Positions 16,173-23,996 of a stretch of 43,152 bases of DNA are shown here, one piece after another. The position numbers and the translations under genes were made by a program. Origin of the DNA: an uncultured Clostridia bacterium (GTDB lineage Bacteria; Bacillota; Clostridia; Christensenellales; Aristaeellaceae); NCBI GenBank assembly GCA_937886445.1, contig CALGBY010000009.1:1-43152 (forward strand). Direction: 5' to 3'. How positions within the stretch are numbered: position 1 is the stretch's first letter; the number at the start of each line of letters is the position of its first letter. The notes under the pieces are model-generated. The model ran no database searches. It was not told where the DNA came from and saw only the letters and a program-made list of their open reading frames with translations.

Positions 16173-18239
16173 TCACTGTTCGTTTGTCTCAAGCATAGCG
16201 CGGTATCCGTCCAGCTCGCGTGCGTTGCCCAGCACAAAATGGTCAGGCAGGATCTCACACCACACCGGCTTATCCACGGAATAATCGTGCACGGAAGGAT
16301 CATAGACAAGCAGCTGCTTGCTCCGCTCGATGTAGGGGTTGGGATTGGGAACCGCGGAAAGCAGCGCCCGGGTATACGGATGAAGCGGATGCAGGAAAAG
16401 CTCCTCCGCCTCGGCAAGCTCCACGATATGGCCCTTATGAATAACGGCAATACGGTCTGATATGAAGCGAACGACGGAAAGGTCATGGGCAATAAACATA
16501 TAGGTAAGCCCGCGCTTCTTCTTCAGATCGTTCAGCAGGTTCAGCACCTGCGCGCGTATGGAAACATCCAGCGCGCTGATGGGCTCATCCGCCACGACAA
16601 ACTCCGGCTGCATGATCAGCGCGCGCGCGATACCGATGCGCTGGCGCTGTCCGCCTGAGAACTCGTGCGGGAAACGGCTGGAGAATTCAGGCAGCAGGCC
16701 CACTTCCTCAAGCGCCTTGCGCACCTTTTCGCGGCGGTCATCCTCATTCTCATACAGATGATAATTGATCAGACCTTCGGAAACGATATAATCCACCTTG
16801 GCACGCTCATTCAGAGAAGCCATCGGATCCTGGAAGATCATCTGGGCACTGCGGATCACCTTTGTATCCAGTTCCTTGGAGATCTTTCCGTTGATCTTCT
16901 GCCCGTGCATATATACTTCACCGGCGGTGATGGGATTGATACGCACAAGAGCACGGCCGATCGTGGTCTTGCCTGATCCGCTTTCTCCGACAAGCGCAAA
17001 GGTCTCCCCCTTGTAGATCGTGAAGGAAACATCGTCAACAGCCACAAACTTTTTGCGCCCGGAGCCGAATGTGACCTGCATATTCTTTACTTCGATCAAC
17101 GGTTCACGCTTGGGATCCAGATGCGGATGATAGGCATTGGGGTCTGTCCCCTTGGACTGTCCGTCATGAGATTCCAGCAGTCTGATCGCCTGCGGCTGGT
17201 CTACATGAGGAGCGCGCGGATCGCGTATCCAGGATTTCACCTGATGGGTAGCCGTCACTTCATACATGGGCGGCTCCTCAAGATAGTCGATGTTCAGCGC
17301 CAGCTTGTTGCGGGGCGCGAACGCGTCTCCCTGGATCTTATTGAAAAGGTTCGGAGGCGTACCGTCGATGGCGGGAAGCTTCTCCCCCTTGACACCCAGC
17401 TGCGGCAGCGCGGAAAGCAGCGCCCAGGTGTAGGGATGCCACGGATCGAAGAAGACCTCATTGGCCATACCGATCTCAATGACCTGACCGGCATACATGA
17501 CCGCCACACGGTCCGCCACATTGGCTACAACACCCAGATCATGGGTGATGTAGATGATCGTCATGTTCTGTTCCTTCTGCAGCTTTCTGATCAGATCCAG
17601 GATCTGCGCCTGAATGGTCACATCCAGAGCAGTGGTGGGCTCATCGCAGATCAGGATCTGCGGACGGCATGCCACAGCAATGGCGATGACCACACGCTGG
17701 CGCATACCGCCTGAAAACTCGTGGGGATACTGACGGTAACGGCGTGCGGGATCGGGGATCCCCACCGCTTCAAGGATGCGAAGCGTTTCTGCTTTGGCAG
17801 CCTTTCCTCTCAGCCCCTGATGCAATTCAACTGATTCCTGAATCTGGCGGCCCACGGTCTTCAGGGGGTTCAGACTGGTCATGGGATCCTGTGTTACCAT
17901 GGCAATACGCTTACCGCGTACCTTCAGCCATTCCTTTTCCGTAAGCTTTGTCAGATCCATCCCGTCATAGCTGATCGTGCCGTGGGTAATGAAACCGTTC
18001 TTATCCAGCATACCCACAAAGCACTTTGTGAACACGCTCTTTCCGCTGCCGGATTCGCCTACGATCGCAAGTGTTTCGCCCTCATAAAGGTCCAGCGAGG
18101 CACGGCGGATAGCGGTAAGATGATTGCCGCGCAGGGAGAAAGTGACCTCAACATCCTTGGCGGAAAGCAGGGGCTGCTGTGAAAGCACCTTCTCGGCACG
18201 GGCTTCAAAATCCACAGAGGGGCGGACTCTTTCACTCAT
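16173..18239 (-). CDS. Fused OppD-OppF ATPase of the second oligopeptide transporter
   Basis: 688 aa with two complete ABC ATPase domains in one chain. Residues ~20-350 are OppD-like: GESGSGKSVF, FSGGMRQRVVIAIAV, ILICDEPTTALD, ITHDLGVVANVADRV, then an oligopeptide extension with IDGTPPNLFNKIQGDAFAPRN and DPRAPH. Residues ~370-680 are OppF-like: GESGSGKTTIGRAL, IFQDPMASLNERA, FSGGQRQRIGIARAL, FVVADEPISALD, FIAHDLSV. The linker is ~20 residues (SHDGQSKGTDPNAYHPHLDP). Both halves resemble the separate OppD and OppF of operon 1, and both active sites look intact. A comparable fusion is known in GsiA/YejF-type proteins. It begins 14 bases after oppC and ends the operon. Confidence 0.94.
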   Translation of the reverse strand: MSERVRPSVDFEARAEKVLSQQPLLSAKDVEVTFSLRGNHLTAIRRASLDLYEGETLAIVGESGSGKSVFTKCFVGMLDKNGFITHGTISYDGMDLTKLTEKEWLKVRGKRIAMVTQDPMTSLNPLKTVGRQIQESVELHQGLRGKAAKAETLRILEAVGIPDPARRYRQYPHEFSGGMRQRVVIAIAVACRPQILICDEPTTALDVTIQAQILDLIRKLQKEQNMTIIYITHDLGVVANVADRVAVMYAGQVIEIGMANEVFFDPWHPYTWALLSALPQLGVKGEKLPAIDGTPPNLFNKIQGDAFAPRNKLALNIDYLEEPPMYEVTATHQVKSWIRDPRAPHVDQPQAIRLLESHDGQSKGTDPNAYHPHLDPKREPLIEVKNMQVTFGSGRKKFVAVDDVSFTIYKGETFALVGESGSGKTTIGRALVRINPITAGEVYMHGQKINGKISKELDTKVIRSAQMIFQDPMASLNERAKVDYIVSEGLINYHLYENEDDRREKVRKALEEVGLLPEFSSRFPHEFSGGQRQRIGIARALIMQPEFVVADEPISALDVSIRAQVLNLLNDLKKKRGLTYMFIAHDLSVVRFISDRIAVIHKGHIVELAEAEELFLHPLHPYTRALLSAVPNPNPYIERSKQLLVYDPSVHDYSVDKPVWCEILPDHFVLGNARELDGYRAMLETNEQ

Positions 18240-18253
18240 TTCTCTGTCCTCCC

Positions 18254-19306
18254 TTACACATGGTTGCGGGGGTCACACGCGTCGGAAAACGCGTTGCCCA
18301 CCAGATAGAAGGTAACGGTGATGATGGAAACGATGGCAGCGGGGAACCACAGCGTATAGGAAGCACGCGGGTAGATCGCGCGGGCGGAAGCCAGCAGCAT
18401 ACCCAGCGAAGGCTGCATGATATCCATCAGGCCAAGATAAGTAAGGGTCGTCTCATAGGCAATGGTGCCGGGAATGGCAAGAGCCAGACGAAGGATGATC
18501 ACGGATACAAGGTACGGGAAGATGTTGCGGAACAGGATCCTGCCCAGCCCGGTGCCCAGGCAGCGGGAAGCGAGATTATACTCGCGGTCACGGTACATGA
18601 ACACCAGATTACGCACATTGCGCGCTGTGGCCAGCCATCCGAAGGCGATCATGGCGATGCCCATCGTGATCACCGTCTTATCCACCATCAGCGCGATCAG
18701 CGTCATATAAATAATAGTAGGAATATTGTCGATCAGGTTATACAGCTCGGTAAAGAATCTGTCCAGTTTGCGTACATAGCCCCAGATCAGACCGATGACC
18801 ACGCCCAGGCTGATCTGTCCCACCGAAACGATGACCGCGAGCAATATGGAGGTACGGGTCGCGTACCACACCTGTGCCCAGTAATCCTGACCGATACCGT
18901 TGGTGCCGAACCAGTATTCGCTGTTGGGCTCGATGTAGGAGCGGTTCATCGGGTCCGGCGCCATATTGATGTCATACTTGCCGATCACCGGCGCGATGAA
19001 GGTAAAGGCAAAAAGCAGAAGGAAGATAACGGAGATGATCACAGCGGACTTGCGCTTGAGGAAATTGGCCCAAACGCTCTTCCAGTAGCTGTAATTGCTG
19101 TATCCGATACGTTCCGCTTCCTGCGGACGGTATTCGGCAAACGCAAAAAGCTGCTTTTCAGGCATCACATTACGCGCCTGAAGATATTCACGGCCGTAAG
19201 GACGTTCTTTGTTCGGTTCCTTATCCACCTGTGACATATCTACATGAAAATCCACTTCACGCATTTCCAGTTCCTGTACAGATTTCTGATGTTCTTTCTT
19301 CGGCAT
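18254..19306 (-). CDS. oppC: Oligopeptide ABC transporter permease, OppC type (operon 2)
   Basis: 350 aa. The cytoplasmic N-terminal tail is long (~90 residues) and highly charged, ending in NYSYWKSVWANFLKRK like its operon-1 counterpart. Then come a first membrane segment (AVIISVIFLLLFAFTFI), an OppC_N segment with EYWFGTNGIGQDYWAQVWY, and a core with the coupling loop REYNLASRCLGTGLGRILFRN. The start overlaps the oppB stop as TGATG, so the two permease genes are translationally coupled. The protein should pair with the cysteine-bearing OppB. Confidence 0.93.
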   Translation of the reverse strand: MPKKEHQKSVQELEMREVDFHVDMSQVDKEPNKERPYGREYLQARNVMPEKQLFAFAEYRPQEAERIGYSNYSYWKSVWANFLKRKSAVIISVIFLLLFAFTFIAPVIGKYDINMAPDPMNRSYIEPNSEYWFGTNGIGQDYWAQVWYATRTSILLAVIVSVGQISLGVVIGLIWGYVRKLDRFFTELYNLIDNIPTIIYMTLIALMVDKTVITMGIAMIAFGWLATARNVRNLVFMYRDREYNLASRCLGTGLGRILFRNIFPYLVSVIILRLALAIPGTIAYETTLTYLGLMDIMQPSLGMLLASARAIYPRASYTLWFPAAIVSIITVTFYLVGNAFSDACDPRNHV

Positions 19307-20505
19307 CAGCGTACACCTTCCTTTCCGACCAGTTTGATGCGCGGGTCGATCAGGGTCATCAGCAGATCGCCGAGGAATACGCCCAGAATACCCATGGTGG
19401 CGTAAACAAGTACAATGCCCTGAACCAGATTCAGGTCATAACGGCTGATGGCGTTGGTCAGCTCAGGACCCATACCGGGAACGGAGAAGAAGCGCTCTAC
19501 CAGCAGCGAACCGCCCACGGTAAGGAGGATGGAATAAGGAAGATACTGCGCGAGGGGAACAAAGGCGTTTTTCAGCACATGACGGAACATGACTTTCCTG
19601 TCGCTCAGTCCCTTAAGCTTGGCCAGACGGATATAATCCTTGTTCAATTCGTCCACCATGTAGCGGCGGGTCCACAGCATGTAGCCGGCGGTGGAGCCGA
19701 TGGAAAGACATACGATGGGCAGTACCATGGTCCTCCACGGCTCCGCCACCGTCGCGTCATAGCGCATCGGCAGGCTGAACAGTGACGCGCCGCCTATCAT
19801 GATGATGGTATATATCACCAGATGCGGCACCGCGTTGACCAAAACAGTATACCCCGTTCCGATATGGTCGAATATGCCGTCCTTATATCGGGCCTGCAGC
19901 ACACCCAGCACAACGCCCAGTATCAGCGATACAGCAAGGGCGATCAGGCCGATGGACATCGATACGCTCATTTTGCCAAGGATCACGTCTGTTACATACT
20001 GGTTCTTTTCAAGACGGATGCTTTTGCCCAGATTGAAGGCCATCGAAACATGATACTTGTCCTTCATCTTCGCGTGATTCTCAAACACATGGGGATCCTT
20101 GAGATAGTCGATCAGATTCACGGGTTCGATAGCGGAAACGATCTTCCCCTTTTCATTATAGACACGCATCTCCAGCATGTTCGCAAAGAAATCGCCCAAC
20201 TGAGCAAAAACAGAGCGATCAACAAAGCCGGCTCCGCGTGAAGGATTGGTGGAATACTCCATGCATTCCTGACAGGGCTCGCCGTTCTCCGGCAGGAGAC
20301 CGTTGCCGTGGCACACAGGGCACATTTTCATCACGCCCATGCGCTCCAGCTTGGCGTATTTCTGCTGGTCGGTAAACTTCATCAGTTCATCTTCGGTGAA
20401 AAAGTAATCTGTCGGCATCAATCGCATCAGAAAAAACACGACACATACGACCAGCAGAATGGTGAGCAGAGATTGGAACAGTCTTTTTAGAATGTAACGG
20501 ACCAT
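19306..20505 (-). CDS. oppB: Oligopeptide ABC transporter permease with four-cysteine extracytoplasmic motif, OppB type (operon 2)
   Basis: 399 aa. Start chosen at 20505, where MVRYILKRLFQSL is a standard OppB N-terminus with a GGAG ribosome site 8 bases upstream; an earlier in-frame start at 20565 would add 20 unlikely residues and lie in the intercistronic hairpins. Membrane segment 1 covers ~10-30. The next loop contains CPVCHGNG (62-69) and CQEC (78-81), a CxxC-x12-CxxC pattern like half of the DnaJ zinc centre, on the side where the binding protein docks. The permease core starts near residue 170, with the coupling loop YIRLAKLKGLSDRKVMFRH. The loop is shorter than the AmiC-like ectodomain of operon 1 but begins similarly (FFTEDE, KYAKLERMG). 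Confidence 0.92.
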   Translation of the reverse strand: MVRYILKRLFQSLLTILLVVCVVFFLMRLMPTDYFFTEDELMKFTDQQKYAKLERMGVMKMCPVCHGNGLLPENGEPCQECMEYSTNPSRGAGFVDRSVFAQLGDFFANMLEMRVYNEKGKIVSAIEPVNLIDYLKDPHVFENHAKMKDKYHVSMAFNLGKSIRLEKNQYVTDVILGKMSVSMSIGLIALAVSLILGVVLGVLQARYKDGIFDHIGTGYTVLVNAVPHLVIYTIIMIGGASLFSLPMRYDATVAEPWRTMVLPIVCLSIGSTAGYMLWTRRYMVDELNKDYIRLAKLKGLSDRKVMFRHVLKNAFVPLAQYLPYSILLTVGGSLLVERFFSVPGMGPELTNAISRYDLNLVQGIVLVYATMGILGVFLGDLLMTLIDPRIKLVGKEGVR

Positions 20506-20550
20506 TCGATCACTCCTTTCGTTGATTTGCCCTCCAATGGAACTCTGAGG

Positions 20551-20611
20551 GCGGCCCGTCAGCATCCGGCCGTGCGGGTGCTGACGGGCCGCTCTCCCCC
20601 GCGGGGGAGAG
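20551..20611. promoter_or_regulatory. Two strong hairpins between oppA and oppB (operon 2)
   Basis: A perfect 14-bp stem (GCGGCCCGTCAGCA at 20551-20564 with 20579-20592) abuts a perfect 9-bp stem (CTCTCCCCC at 20592-20600 with 20603-20611). Neither is followed by a T-run, so they probably act as mRNA-stabilising or expression-lowering elements rather than full terminators. Confidence 0.72.
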
Positions 20612-20663
20612 TGGTCATCACGGCGGCATGCCCGGTTTTGTATACGGACAGCACCGCTTTACT

Positions 20664-20695
20664 GAAGAAGGGGCAACCCCCGAAGAGGCTGCCCC
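20664..20695 (-). terminator. Probable partial terminator directly after oppA (operon 2)
   Basis: On the - strand GGGGCAGCC (20695-20687) pairs with GGTTGCCCC (20678-20670), followed by the short T-rich TTCTTC. The weak tail suggests partial termination, so oppA would be made in excess over oppBC and the fused ATPase. Confidence 0.6.
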
Positions 20696-20721
20696 GGAAC
20701 AGTTATGCGAGCAAATTCGTT

Positions 20722-22617
20722 TTACTCGGCAGCGTAAGCGGCAGCGGCGTCAGCCATCTGCTCGGTGGTGTAGGGAACCGTGCTGGTCTCCCAATCCACA
20801 TAGCGATAGGCCTGCATGCCGTACATGCTGTACACCTTGGTGTAGTTGTTGATCTTGGTCAGTTCCCAGGTCACTTCGTAGTTGCAGGGGATGACCAGAG
20901 CATGGCCCAGGAAGCAGGCTTCAGCCTTGGCAAAAGCGGCATAACGGGCATCCATGTCACCGGTGATCGCCTTGGCGGCAACAACCAGATCAGTGAATTC
21001 CTGATAAGCGGCAGCCAGATCTGCATCGGGATTGTCGTTGCAGAAGCTGTAGTTGTTGGAATAGTAAGCCTGAGGATCGTTGTAGGTCTCCTGGCCCAGG
21101 AAGTTGATGGGATCAGCGAAGTCAGCACCCCAGCCATTGATGAAGAAGGAAGCCTTGCGGGGCTTACGGACTTCGTTCGCCAGGTTGGTGTAGGTCTTGG
21201 TCACCAGCTGCACATAATCATCACCCAGGCAGTCACGGAAGATGTTCTCCAGAACCTTGGCGGTCTCAGCGGCAACGGTGGAAGCACCGGAGATGTAGTA
21301 GTCCACTTCAACGGGGAAGGTCACGCCCTTGGCGGACAGCTCAGCCATAGCGGCAACCTTGTATTCGGCAGCCTTAGCAGCATCCACGCGGGTGTAGGTT
21401 TCAGTGTTGTATTCCATGCCCAGTTCGGCCAGAACCAGCTTGGTGTAATCAGTGCCGTCAGAGGTGAAGGCCACGCCGTTTCCGGTGTAGGCGAAGTTCT
21501 GGCAGCTGAGGGGGTTGATGGCATTGGTGCGGGCAAAGTAGTTGGTCAGATCCAGACCGTAGTACAGGCTCTTGCGGAAGTTTTCGTTGGCAACGGCGAG
21601 GTTCCAGTTGGTATCGGGAGTTTCGCCGTCTTCCAGATTCTTGTTGTACACAAGGTGGAACTGATAGGAATACTTGGTGGGACGGCTCTCGACCAGGTTG
21701 GCCTTGAATTCGGCATCCTCAGTCTCTTCATAGATGGCCTGCAGAGTGGCCTGATCCAGAGAAACATGATCCAGCTGATTCTCTTTGAAGAGCTGATAAG
21801 CGGTAGCGGCGGATTCGACCATCTTGATGGTGACCTTGTCGAAGCGCTTGGCATCGGCGTTCCAGTAGGTGGGGTTCTTCACGAGCACCTTCTGGTTCTG
21901 ATACTCATAGTAGCTTACGAGGTAGGGTCCGTTGTACCACATATCTTCCCAGGTGATGTCACGGTAACCGTCAACACCGATCTCGTCGATCAGATCGACA
22001 GAGAGAGGATACAGGCAGTTGTAGGTGGCCACAGAGGGGAAATAGGGCAGGCAGTCCACCAGAGTATAGGTGATGGTGCCGGCTTCGTCATCGGCCACAA
22101 CACCGACCATCTCAGCGAAAACGCCGGTGGCTTCAAGAGCCTTGGCTTCTTCGGGATCGATGCCCATGGTGTACTCATAGTATTCATTGGCGCCGGCGAT
22201 CATTTCGGCGGGCATGGATACGTTGTAGCTGTCATTCTTGGCATAGTTCAGGATCCATTCAAGACCGGTCACCCAGTCGGAGGCCTTCACATCAGCCATG
22301 ACTTCTCCGTCCTTGTTGACCCAGGTCATGCCCTCGTTCAGGGTGAAGATCCAGGTTTTGCCGTTATCGGGAGTCTCGTAGCTCTTGGCGGCATTGGGCT
22401 TCAGGTTGCCGTGATTGTCGTTGGTCAGCAGACCGTCGAACAGGTTGCACAGCACGTTCAGATCCTGAGCGGCCTGAGAATAATGGATATTCCAGGTTTC
22501 CAGCTCACGGGCCTGCGTTTCGTAGGTGTTCAGTTCAGTCAGCTCTTCAGCGCCCGCGAAGGAAGCGACAGAGAGGAGCATGACAAGCACCAGCACGAAT
22601 GAGAGCAGTTTCTTCAT
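20722..22617 (-). CDS. Peptide-binding protein of the second opp operon, without a lipobox
   Basis: 631-aa SBP family 5 protein. The signal peptide MKKLLSFVLVLVMLLSVASF ends at AGA or nearby (AGAEELTELN); there is no cysteine for lipid attachment. Family features include LCNLFDGLLTNDNHGNLKP, WTFTLNEGMTW, VKASDWVTGLEWIL, WYNGPYLVSYYEYQ and NPTYWNADAKRFDKVTI. It differs clearly from the operon-1 protein, so its ligand range is probably different. The GAGGAGG ribosome site and a strong promoter lie upstream. The avoidance of TTA, CTA and TCA codons over almost the whole gene points to high expression. The ligand cannot be told from sequence. Confidence 0.9.
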   Translation of the reverse strand: MKKLLSFVLVLVMLLSVASFAGAEELTELNTYETQARELETWNIHYSQAAQDLNVLCNLFDGLLTNDNHGNLKPNAAKSYETPDNGKTWIFTLNEGMTWVNKDGEVMADVKASDWVTGLEWILNYAKNDSYNVSMPAEMIAGANEYYEYTMGIDPEEAKALEATGVFAEMVGVVADDEAGTITYTLVDCLPYFPSVATYNCLYPLSVDLIDEIGVDGYRDITWEDMWYNGPYLVSYYEYQNQKVLVKNPTYWNADAKRFDKVTIKMVESAATAYQLFKENQLDHVSLDQATLQAIYEETEDAEFKANLVESRPTKYSYQFHLVYNKNLEDGETPDTNWNLAVANENFRKSLYYGLDLTNYFARTNAINPLSCQNFAYTGNGVAFTSDGTDYTKLVLAELGMEYNTETYTRVDAAKAAEYKVAAMAELSAKGVTFPVEVDYYISGASTVAAETAKVLENIFRDCLGDDYVQLVTKTYTNLANEVRKPRKASFFINGWGADFADPINFLGQETYNDPQAYYSNNYSFCNDNPDADLAAAYQEFTDLVVAAKAITGDMDARYAAFAKAEACFLGHALVIPCNYEVTWELTKINNYTKVYSMYGMQAYRYVDWETSTVPYTTEQMADAAAAYAAE

Positions 22618-22668
22618 TTGGGGTACCTCCTCAAATCATTTCATTCGAAACTATAGTCGAACAATTTA

Positions 22669-22697
22669 ATTCTATTTTTCGGTATATATTATGTCAA
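22669..22697 (-). promoter_or_regulatory. Promoter of opp operon 2
   Basis: On the - strand TTGACA (22697-22692), a 17-base spacer and TAGAAT (22674-22669). Start of transcription should be near 22662, giving a 45-base leader. The leader contains TTCGACTATAGTTTCGAA, a short imperfect inverted repeat. Confidence 0.82.
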
Positions 22698-22767
22698 GTG
22701 AAAAAGGAAACATATTTTCATGAAATACACTAAAAATACAAAATAGTACTGTAAAATTTTATATATC

Positions 22768-22796
22768 TTGTGTTTTCCGTTGAAATCGTGTATATT
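22768..22796 (+). promoter_or_regulatory. Probable promoter of the membrane protein gene at 22824
   Basis: TTGTGT (22768-22773), a 17-base spacer and TATATT (22791-22796), in an AT-rich region divergent from the opp-2 promoter. Weaker than the other promoters here. Confidence 0.5.
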
Positions 22797-22823
22797 GGGC
22801 TTATCGCTGAAGGAGGGGTACTG

Positions 22824-23237
22824 ATGAAGAAGCTGAAGGAGATCTGGTGCAGGGAGCTGCTGCGTCCGATGATCTATATGACATTCACAAGGTTTATTCT
22901 GGGGCTGTTTATCGCCCTTCTCGCGGATTTTTTTCTTTCCGCCTCAGCAGGCCGCAACCTGAAGGAAACGCTTTTCCTGCTTACATCCGCCGTCTTCGCT
23001 GTTCTTTTCTGGATCGCCTGGCTGCGGCTGGACGGGATAAAGCTTCCCAAATTCATGATGAAAAGAATCAATCCCCGGAAGAAGCCTTCAAGAATGTACG
23101 GCGATATGATCGATTATGTGGATGAAAACGCCCCCGAGACTTTTGAAGACCTTGAAGACAACGAAAAGGATGTATGTATTCTGGGTGCGGATGTCGCCTG
23201 CTGTATCCTGTTTCTCATCATATCTTTTTTCATATGA
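22824..23237 (+). CDS. Hypothetical small membrane protein
   Basis: 137 aa, not recognised. Hydrophobic segments lie at about residues 20-40 (FTRFILGLFIALLADFFL), 47-66 (TLFLLTSAVFAVLFWIAWL) and the extreme C-terminus (DVACCILFLIISFFI). Between the second and third lies a basic patch (KRINPRKKPSR) followed by an acidic stretch (ENAPETFEDLEDNEKD). The start at 22824 follows an AGGAGGGG ribosome site; an in-frame start at 22770 would lie inside the promoter. It is monocistronic, between the opp-2 promoter and a bidirectional terminator. No function can be assigned. Confidence 0.72.
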   Translation: MKKLKEIWCRELLRPMIYMTFTRFILGLFIALLADFFLSASAGRNLKETLFLLTSAVFAVLFWIAWLRLDGIKLPKFMMKRINPRKKPSRMYGDMIDYVDENAPETFEDLEDNEKDVCILGADVACCILFLIISFFI

Positions 23238-23313
23238 TATCCTTCCGGGATCATGCGCCTGAAGCTGTGCAATAAAAGCAAAATAGGCGGAAAGATCCCG
23301 TATTCTGTATCAA

Positions 23314-23361
23314 AACAGGGCGGCTGCTCCGGTGACCTTTCACCGCGGCAGCCGCCCTGTT
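23314..23361. terminator. Bidirectional terminator between convergent genes
   Basis: Outer arms AACAGGGCGGCTGC (23314-23327) and its perfect complement (23348-23361) enclose an inner stem CGGTGA/TCACCG (23330-23335 and 23340-23345). T-rich tails occur on both strands (ATTCATTTTC on +, TTTTG on -). Confidence 0.9.
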
Positions 23362-23372
23362 ATTCATTTTCT

Positions 23373-23954
23373 TCAGAACAGCGACGCAAGGATATCGGCG
23401 CATTTTTCAATGCCCAGCTTACCGCTGTCCAGTGATACCTGATAGTTATGCGGGTTGCCCCACTTCATATCTGTATAGATCTGATAGAAAGCGGCACGCC
23501 GTTTATCCTTGTCGCGCAGACGCTTTTCGGGAGCCTCATCGCTTTCTCCGTACAGGCGTACAATACGCTCCGCGCGGCTCTTCATATCGGAATGGATGAA
23601 CACGGTAAGCAGATCCGCCGTGTCACGCAGGATATAGTCCGCGCAGCGGCCGATGATCACGCAGTCTTCCTTTTCGGCCAGCTCCCTGATGATCCTGCTT
23701 TGCAGGAAGAAAAGCTGATCCTGTCCGGAACGCCCGTAGCTGTCTCTTGCCGCCAGCGCGTTTGCAAACCATCCGGCGGAGGAAGCGTATTCTCCGCTCT
23801 CGCGGATATATTCCTTCGCGAAATTGCTCTCCTCCGCGATCTTGTCGATCAGCTCATGATCGTAACAGGCGATCCCCAGCTTTTCCGCCGCCATGCGGCC
23901 CACCGTTCTTCCGCCGCTGCCGAATTCGCGGCTCACAGTGATAATTCTGTGCAT
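23373..23954 (-). CDS. Cytidylate kinase-like family protein
   Basis: 193-aa P-loop protein of the AAA_26/cytidylate-kinase-like family common in Clostridia. It begins MHRIITVSREFGSGGRTVG, where GSGGRT is the modified P-loop, followed by YDHELIDKIAEES and, further on, CVIIGRCADYIL and VFIHSD. The typical RAERI and DKDKRRAAFY segments for phosphate binding are present. True Cmk proteins differ, and no substrate is established for this family. It lies 42 bases after the MalY-like gene and is probably the last gene of that operon. Confidence 0.85.
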   Translation of the reverse strand: MHRIITVSREFGSGGRTVGRMAAEKLGIACYDHELIDKIAEESNFAKEYIRESGEYASSAGWFANALAARDSYGRSGQDQLFFLQSRIIRELAEKEDCVIIGRCADYILRDTADLLTVFIHSDMKSRAERIVRLYGESDEAPEKRLRDKDKRRAAFYQIYTDMKWGNPHNYQVSLDSGKLGIEKCADILASLF

Positions 23955-23996
23955 CGTTTTTCCTCCCTGATCATCTGTATCATGATTTTTGCCCTG

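Noticed and set aside
20263..20322. CxxCxGxG taken as part of a dnaJ gene
   Set aside because: The motif lies inside a single intact OppB permease frame; no J domain or other DnaJ part is present.
20592..20611. The 9-bp CTCTCCCCC/GGGGGAGAG stem as a stand-alone terminator
   Set aside because: No T-run follows on either strand, so it was listed only as an intercistronic hairpin.
20527..22602. A 691-codon open frame antisense to the operon-2 binding protein gene
   Set aside because: It is in register with the sense codons, so it stays open only because the sense gene avoids TTA, CTA and TCA codons, as highly expressed genes do. Its translation is Gly/Val/His-rich without domains, and the sense protein is a clear SBP family 5 member.
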